Below are positions 60,639 through 64,000 of a DNA stretch of 64,000 nt, piece after piece. A program made the translations under genes and the position numbers. A model generated the notes under the pieces. It did no database searches, was not told where the DNA came from, and saw only the letters and a list, made by a program, of their open reading frames with translations. The stretch is from JBGPTF01 sp041490445 (GTDB taxonomy: Bacteria > Acidobacteriota > Terriglobia > Acidiferrales > UBA7541). The first letter of the stretch is position 1. The number at the start of each line of letters is the position of its first letter. The DNA lies in assembly GCA_041490445.1 (NCBI GenBank), contig JBGPTF010000004.1:174950-238949 (forward strand), written 5' to 3'.

Positions 60639-60667
60639 TTGAACATTACGTGATTATGTAATACAAA
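60639..60667 (+). promoter_or_regulatory. Promoter with internal inverted repeat
   Basis: TTGAAC at 60639-60644 and TACAAA at 60662-60667 are 17 bases apart. The spacer contains ATTAC at 60645-60649 and GTAAT at 60658-60662, an inverted repeat with 8 bases between, placed where a repressor would block RNA polymerase. It is 112 bases ahead of the membrane-protein ATG. Confidence 0.45.
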
Positions 60668-60779
60668 CTGGACCTCAAATGCGCGGAGGCGCTGTCGGCT
60701 AACGGCAGCGGCGACCTGTATCGCGATAGGCGACATCGACGTAAACGAGCCAGAATAGCCGTGTGTGGAGGTCCCAGCC

Positions 60780-62108
60780 ATGTGGTGGCGCTCGCGGCAC
60801 TTGTGGTGGGCGGCCCTGTTCACGTGGGCGATGATTTTGGGCTTCAGGTCAGGCTCCTGGAGGTTCGTCCTTTGGCCCTTCATAGCGATCGGTTCTTGGT
60901 TCCTACTTTCAGAGTACCTTGTTAAGAAGTTCCCAGAGTTTGGAAAACAACTCGCCGCCGGAATGCTGCTACCCTTGATGCTCTTTAACCTGACCTTTTC
61001 CTTCTGGCCCGCGTTCAGAGGCCGATTCCCATTCCTCGCTGAGGCAATCGAACGGTCATTTCGAGAGAAAGAGCTCAATCTAGTCAAGCAGCTTGACCCC
61101 TGTCTTGTCGAAGCCAGGCGACAACTGGAAAGTTACCAGAATAAGAAAGAGAACTCAGCGGCTGCTCGAATTCAAGCAGAGCTGGAAGACCTAGGAGAGA
61201 GGGCGAAAAACGGCACATTCTCGGACAATGACCGGCAGAGGGAGCGGGAGCTCATCGCCCAACTGCTTGATCTCGCGCAAACAAGAGAAGAGTTCGACGC
61301 AATCATAAAGGGCTGTCAGGGCCAGACTCAGGCTCTCGCAAAGATCCGCCCTAATCGCATTCGCATCGACGATCCGAGTAAGTTCGAGTTCTTCGACACG
61401 GTTACTGGACAACCTAAAGTCTGGTATTACCGCTCGTCTGAAGGACTATTTGAATTCTTCGACAAGGCTGGAAAGCACCCGACGACGGGGTCTAGTCTTC
61501 AGCCCATCACTCAACAGGCTGTCATGGAATTCACCCTACAGAGAAGTGCAGATGCATCACGAGAAAGGCAACAGACTGAAGCGGCGACCAGGTTTGAAAA
61601 CCAACGACAACGAACGGCATTTTTGGATCACTACTTAAACGTAGGTATCGCCAGGCCGGTAGGGACAAAAGAGGCTGCTGTCTTGGTATGGGAGGATGCC
61701 GACGGGCCATCGACGAAGCTAGAAATCGAGATCGCGGCGCTTCTGGCATCGCACGGAATTCAGGCTGCACAGTCATTCTTCAAGCCTGCATTTGTACAAG
61801 AAGGCCGTGCTAGAAGTTTGTTCAATGGCGAGTGGGCGATTTTTGATCAGCTAGAGCTAAGCCGCCATGTTGATTACGTGTTGATAGGATTTGCGAAGGT
61901 CTCCTACGGTTCGAACCCGGAACTCGCCGGTGTCTTGACGGCCAACTTGGATCTCCAGATCAAGTGCATGGCGACGAGCTCCCGAAGTTTCTGCGGCAGC
62001 AGTACTCTAAGCATGCTAGGAGCTGGTTATACGCAGAGTGCCGCGCTCGAAAACGCTTCAGAACGCCTTCAGCCACAGCTTGAATCATTTGTGCGTGGAA
62101 TAAAATAA
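60780..62108 (+). CDS. Membrane-anchored coiled-coil protein
   Basis: 442 residues. Two hydrophobic segments at about 8-28 and 30-48, a third at 62-80, then a long charged helical region likely to be a coiled coil (residues 90-180: REKELNLVKQLDPCLVEARRQLESYQNKKENS and on). The C-terminal 150 residues are alpha/beta, with DYVLIGFAKVSYGSNPELAGVLTANLDLQIKC and a last helix GYTQSAALENASERLQP, reminiscent of LpoB/CsgG-type folds but not certain. GGAGG is 8 bases before ATG 60780. It is followed 41 bases later by the FlgO-like gene, likely in one transcript. Confidence 0.75.
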   Translation: MWWRSRHLWWAALFTWAMILGFRSGSWRFVLWPFIAIGSWFLLSEYLVKKFPEFGKQLAAGMLLPLMLFNLTFSFWPAFRGRFPFLAEAIERSFREKELNLVKQLDPCLVEARRQLESYQNKKENSAAARIQAELEDLGERAKNGTFSDNDRQRERELIAQLLDLAQTREEFDAIIKGCQGQTQALAKIRPNRIRIDDPSKFEFFDTVTGQPKVWYYRSSEGLFEFFDKAGKHPTTGSSLQPITQQAVMEFTLQRSADASRERQQTEAATRFENQRQRTAFLDHYLNVGIARPVGTKEAAVLVWEDADGPSTKLEIEIAALLASHGIQAAQSFFKPAFVQEGRARSLFNGEWAIFDQLELSRHVDYVLIGFAKVSYGSNPELAGVLTANLDLQIKCMATSSRSFCGSSTLSMLGAGYTQSAALENASERLQPQLESFVRGIK

Positions 62109-62149
62109 TGACAGTCATTGAACATCTCAAGAAGGGATAAGGCATCAAG

Positions 62150-63151
62150 ATGAAATCTTACAGGAAGAGTGTCAGCCGACGTGGCGTCATCGATTGTTCT
62201 GGGAATCTATTCCTATTCTCTTCTGCGTGCCGCCGCAAGGCTTTGCGCCCCATCCTCGTGCTGATTTGCGTGCTCACCTCGATAGCATCCCCTGCATCGG
62301 CATATCAGCAAGAAATAAATGCACTATCAACCCGACTGGCGGAAAGTCTCGCGAAGTCGGGTAAGAAGACTATAGCAGTTGTGGACTTCACCGATCTTCA
62401 AGGAAACGTCACAGAACTTGGAAGGTTCCTGGCGGAAGAATTCTCGGTCGCCCTCACGGAAAGAGCAAACGGCTTCGCGGTCATTGACCGGACACATCTA
62501 AGAGTCATCCTTGAGGAGCACAAGCTTTCGACGACCGGAATTATCGATCCAAAGACTGCCAGGAAATTAGGTGAAATTGCAGGTGCAGAAGCCCTCTTGA
62601 CCGGGAGCATCACTCCTTTCGGAGACAGCGTCAGGCTATCAGTGAAGGTGTTAGACACGGCTACGGCTCGGATGATTGGGGCTGCGACTGCTGATATACC
62701 GAAAACCCAAGCGATCGCGGACCTACTCTCGAAAGGCGTGCAAGATCAGACTCGAGACCTAGTTCCACAGAGCGAAACGTCGGCAAAGGGCATGCCCTTG
62801 GGTAGTGCCAAAGACGAGGCATTTGTTGCCTATTTCGGCGACCATGTCCTGACGGTACAAGGCTGTCGGAGAACTGGCGCAAACGCTATCTGTTCAGGAT
62901 ATGTGGTGAACAAAGGGGACCAAACCCAACGATTCGGTCTTCGCACCTACTATTTCACCGACAATCTCGGGAATCAATCGCAGCGCCACTATCCAGGCAT
63001 CAGGGGGATTGTCGCAACGGTTCCGGGAGTGCCAGTCAAGCTTGATTTTACGCTCTCCGAAGTGGCGAGAAATGCAACTTCTATTACTCTAGTATTTGAA
63101 ATGGGAGGGGCCGGACCCGATGTGATTTTGCGCGACATAATACTGGAATAG
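62150..63151 (+). CDS. Secreted FlgO/LpoB-like protein
   Basis: 333 residues. A long basic leader then a hydrophobic core (LRPILVLICVLTSIASPASA) forms a signal peptide, cleaved near ASA-YQQ. The FlgO-type domain follows: RLAESLAKSGKKTIAVVDFTDLQGNVTELGRFLAEEFSVALTE (residues mark the domain), FAVIDRTHLRVILEEHKL, KLGEIAGAEALLTGSI and VRLSVKVLDTATARMIG. This fold is shared with CsgG and LpoB and usually acts in the periplasm as an assembly or activator factor. A C-terminal beta domain of about 120 residues is unlike standard FlgO. AAGG precedes ATG 62150. Confidence 0.85.
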   Translation: MKSYRKSVSRRGVIDCSGNLFLFSSACRRKALRPILVLICVLTSIASPASAYQQEINALSTRLAESLAKSGKKTIAVVDFTDLQGNVTELGRFLAEEFSVALTERANGFAVIDRTHLRVILEEHKLSTTGIIDPKTARKLGEIAGAEALLTGSITPFGDSVRLSVKVLDTATARMIGAATADIPKTQAIADLLSKGVQDQTRDLVPQSETSAKGMPLGSAKDEAFVAYFGDHVLTVQGCRRTGANAICSGYVVNKGDQTQRFGLRTYYFTDNLGNQSQRHYPGIRGIVATVPGVPVKLDFTLSEVARNATSITLVFEMGGAGPDVILRDIILE

Positions 63152-63659
63152 TTGGACAAGTCGCCGTTTCTAGCCTACTCCGATGTGACCGGACCGAGTC
63201 TTGACATTGCTGGCTGCTCTTGCTCGTAAAGTGGGCGTTTCATCTCGAACCTCCTCTTGAGGGCGGGAAGAATACCCCACTTATCCGGGATGTCTACTAG
63301 CAGCCACACTCATTTCAGCCGAGCTACCGAATAATGCGTCAACAAACTTTACTTTCCAATTCAAATTGTATTAACCTGAACGGCACAATCGTATTCGAAA
63401 ACCAAAGAAGTCGATTGGGGCTTTTTGTGTTTGGAAGCTTCATGTTCGCGCGCTTGGGCGGTCTTTTTAAACCATCGCGCTGGCAGTTTTAGTGCGGCTT
63501 GACAGCAAGTCATTCTGAAGAGTTATATCTATCCAGGTTACAGTGAACCAATAGAAGCCAAATCAGTCCCGAGCCTTCTTGGCAGAATCTAGCTGGAGGC
63601 ATAGGCTTGTGGCAAGTGCCCGTCCTAGCTCGTCATCACATCGAACGCGAAAGGCGCGA
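63152..63659. other. Gap with one short ORF of uncertain status
   Basis: No long gene is seen. On the minus strand a 22-codon ORF (63243 to 63175) starts MKRPLYEQEQ and is preceded by a strong GGAGG spaced 6 bases from the ATG; it may be real, but it is too short to support. The remaining DNA is AT-richer and contains no hairpin that I would call a terminator. Confidence 0.3.
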
Positions 63660-63866
63660 GTGATCATCCGCACTATTGCGATCCTGTCTGCAGCTCTCTT
63701 GCTGTCACAGCCTACCCGGGCTTATGAACAAGAAGTCAAGCAACTGTCCGCTCAAATGGCCGAAGCCATTGCGAAATCAGGCAAGAAGACAGTTGCCGTC
63801 GTCGATTTCACGGACCTGCAAGGAAACGTTACAGAACTTGGCAGGTTCCTTGCAGAAGAGTTGTAG
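63660..63866 (+). pseudogene. FlgO-like paralogue truncated by an IS3-family insertion
   Basis: Starting at GTG 63660 it gives a signal peptide (IIRTIAILSAALLLSQPTRA) and then YEQEVKQLSAQMAEAIAKSG and KKTVAVVDFTDLQGNVTELG, nearly identical to the start of the 62150 protein. The match ends at AEEL and a TAG, exactly where the IS begins, about 69 residues in. It is a tandem duplicate of the previous gene, now cut off. An in-frame TTG at 63579 is an alternative start. Confidence 0.85.
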
Positions 63867-64000
63867 TGCTCCCCTCTAAAACTGGACACCTCATCTAGGT
63901 ATGATCAGGGCCTCCCAACAGGAGGCAACATGGGCAGGAAACCACGTGTAGACCGAACCCCGGAAGAGAAGTGGCAGATCGTGCAGGAAGGAATCAAGAG
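63862..64000 (+). mobile_element. Left end of an IS3-family insertion sequence (partial)
   Basis: The end reads TGTAGTGCTCCCCTC then AAAACTGGACACCTC, the TG-starting, CCCC/AAAACTGGACA type of terminus common in the IS3 family. It interrupts the FlgO-like paralogue and runs off the window. The exact first base may be 63862 or 63867, because TG occurs at both. Confidence 0.8.
63930..64000 (+). CDS. IS3-family transposase OrfA (5' part)
   Basis: Only 23 codons are in the window: MGRKPRVDRTPEEKWQIVQE followed by GIK. This is the usual start of an IS3/IS150-type OrfA helix-turn-helix protein, which binds the ends and is joined to OrfB by programmed frameshift. GGAGG at 63921-63925 precedes ATG 63930. 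Confidence 0.8.
   Translation, partial: MGRKPRVDRTPEEKWQIVQEGIK

Noticed and set aside
60443..61087. 214-codon minus-strand ORF
   Set aside because: It overlaps the promoter and start of the membrane protein and has shadow-like composition.
1..64000. CRISPR array or rRNA operon
   Set aside because: No regularly spaced repeats with unique spacers and no rRNA-like conserved stretches were seen.

Overview
The window looks like a 64 kb piece of a GC-rich Acidobacteriota (Terriglobia-like) soil genome. The evidence is family content: a VWFA-related secreted protein of the type amplified in Acidobacteria, an ADOP-type (acidobacterial duplicated orphan permease) MacB/FtsX permease flanked by two decayed relatives, an OPT-family transporter, and many secreted amidohydrolases and peptidases. 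No 16S gene is present, so the assignment is inference.

Layout. 0.2-11.5 kb: tRNA-Pro(CGG), a degenerate receiver protein, RtcB RNA ligase, a DUF433/PIN-like toxin-antitoxin pair, SerA, a YqeY-like protein, an OPT transporter, a PNPOx-like protein and a DinB protein. 11.5-22.5 kb: rhomboid protease, then a mostly minus-strand central-carbon block (M20 peptidase-pyruvate kinase; phosphoglycerate mutase-hydroxyacid dehydrogenase-small protein; enolase; GlgC) interrupted by the VWFA gene. 22.7-24.6 kb: a complete IS1595-family element with inverted ends, a perfect 8-bp target duplication and passenger genes, inserted a few bases ahead of the rpsU promoter. 24.6-49.7 kb: rpsU, a zinc-ribbon protein followed by a clear terminator, a Tat-exported aminotransferase, the 2-oxoglutarate dehydrogenase E1, a methyltransferase, secreted hydrolases, a two-subunit ThDP decarboxylase with a cyclase, an EndoIII-like glycosylase, a metallophosphatase, an S9 peptidase, an epimerase and the ADOP permease. 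Short REP-like hairpin repeats sit in several gaps.

49.7-56.9 kb is a compact mobile island: terminase large subunit, DUF5681 protein, ParB-methyltransferase fusion and a small basic protein on the minus strand, facing DUF2924 and a large serine recombinase on the plus strand. There are no capsid, portal or tail genes. It carries iteron-like repeats on the left, a paired palindrome in front of the methyltransferase, and a tRNA-Pro-like fragment on the right. 56.9-60 kb holds a large alpha/beta hydrolase and a companion. 60.6-64 kb holds a coiled-coil membrane protein and two tandem FlgO/LpoB-like secreted proteins, the second cut off by an IS3-family element that runs off the window.

The best candidates for something new are the passenger module of the IS1595 element (a SLATT/PycTM-like membrane protein with an antisense 54-residue gene), the capsid-less packaging/methylation/recombination island with its twin operators, and the ThDP decarboxylase-cyclase operon of unknown substrate.
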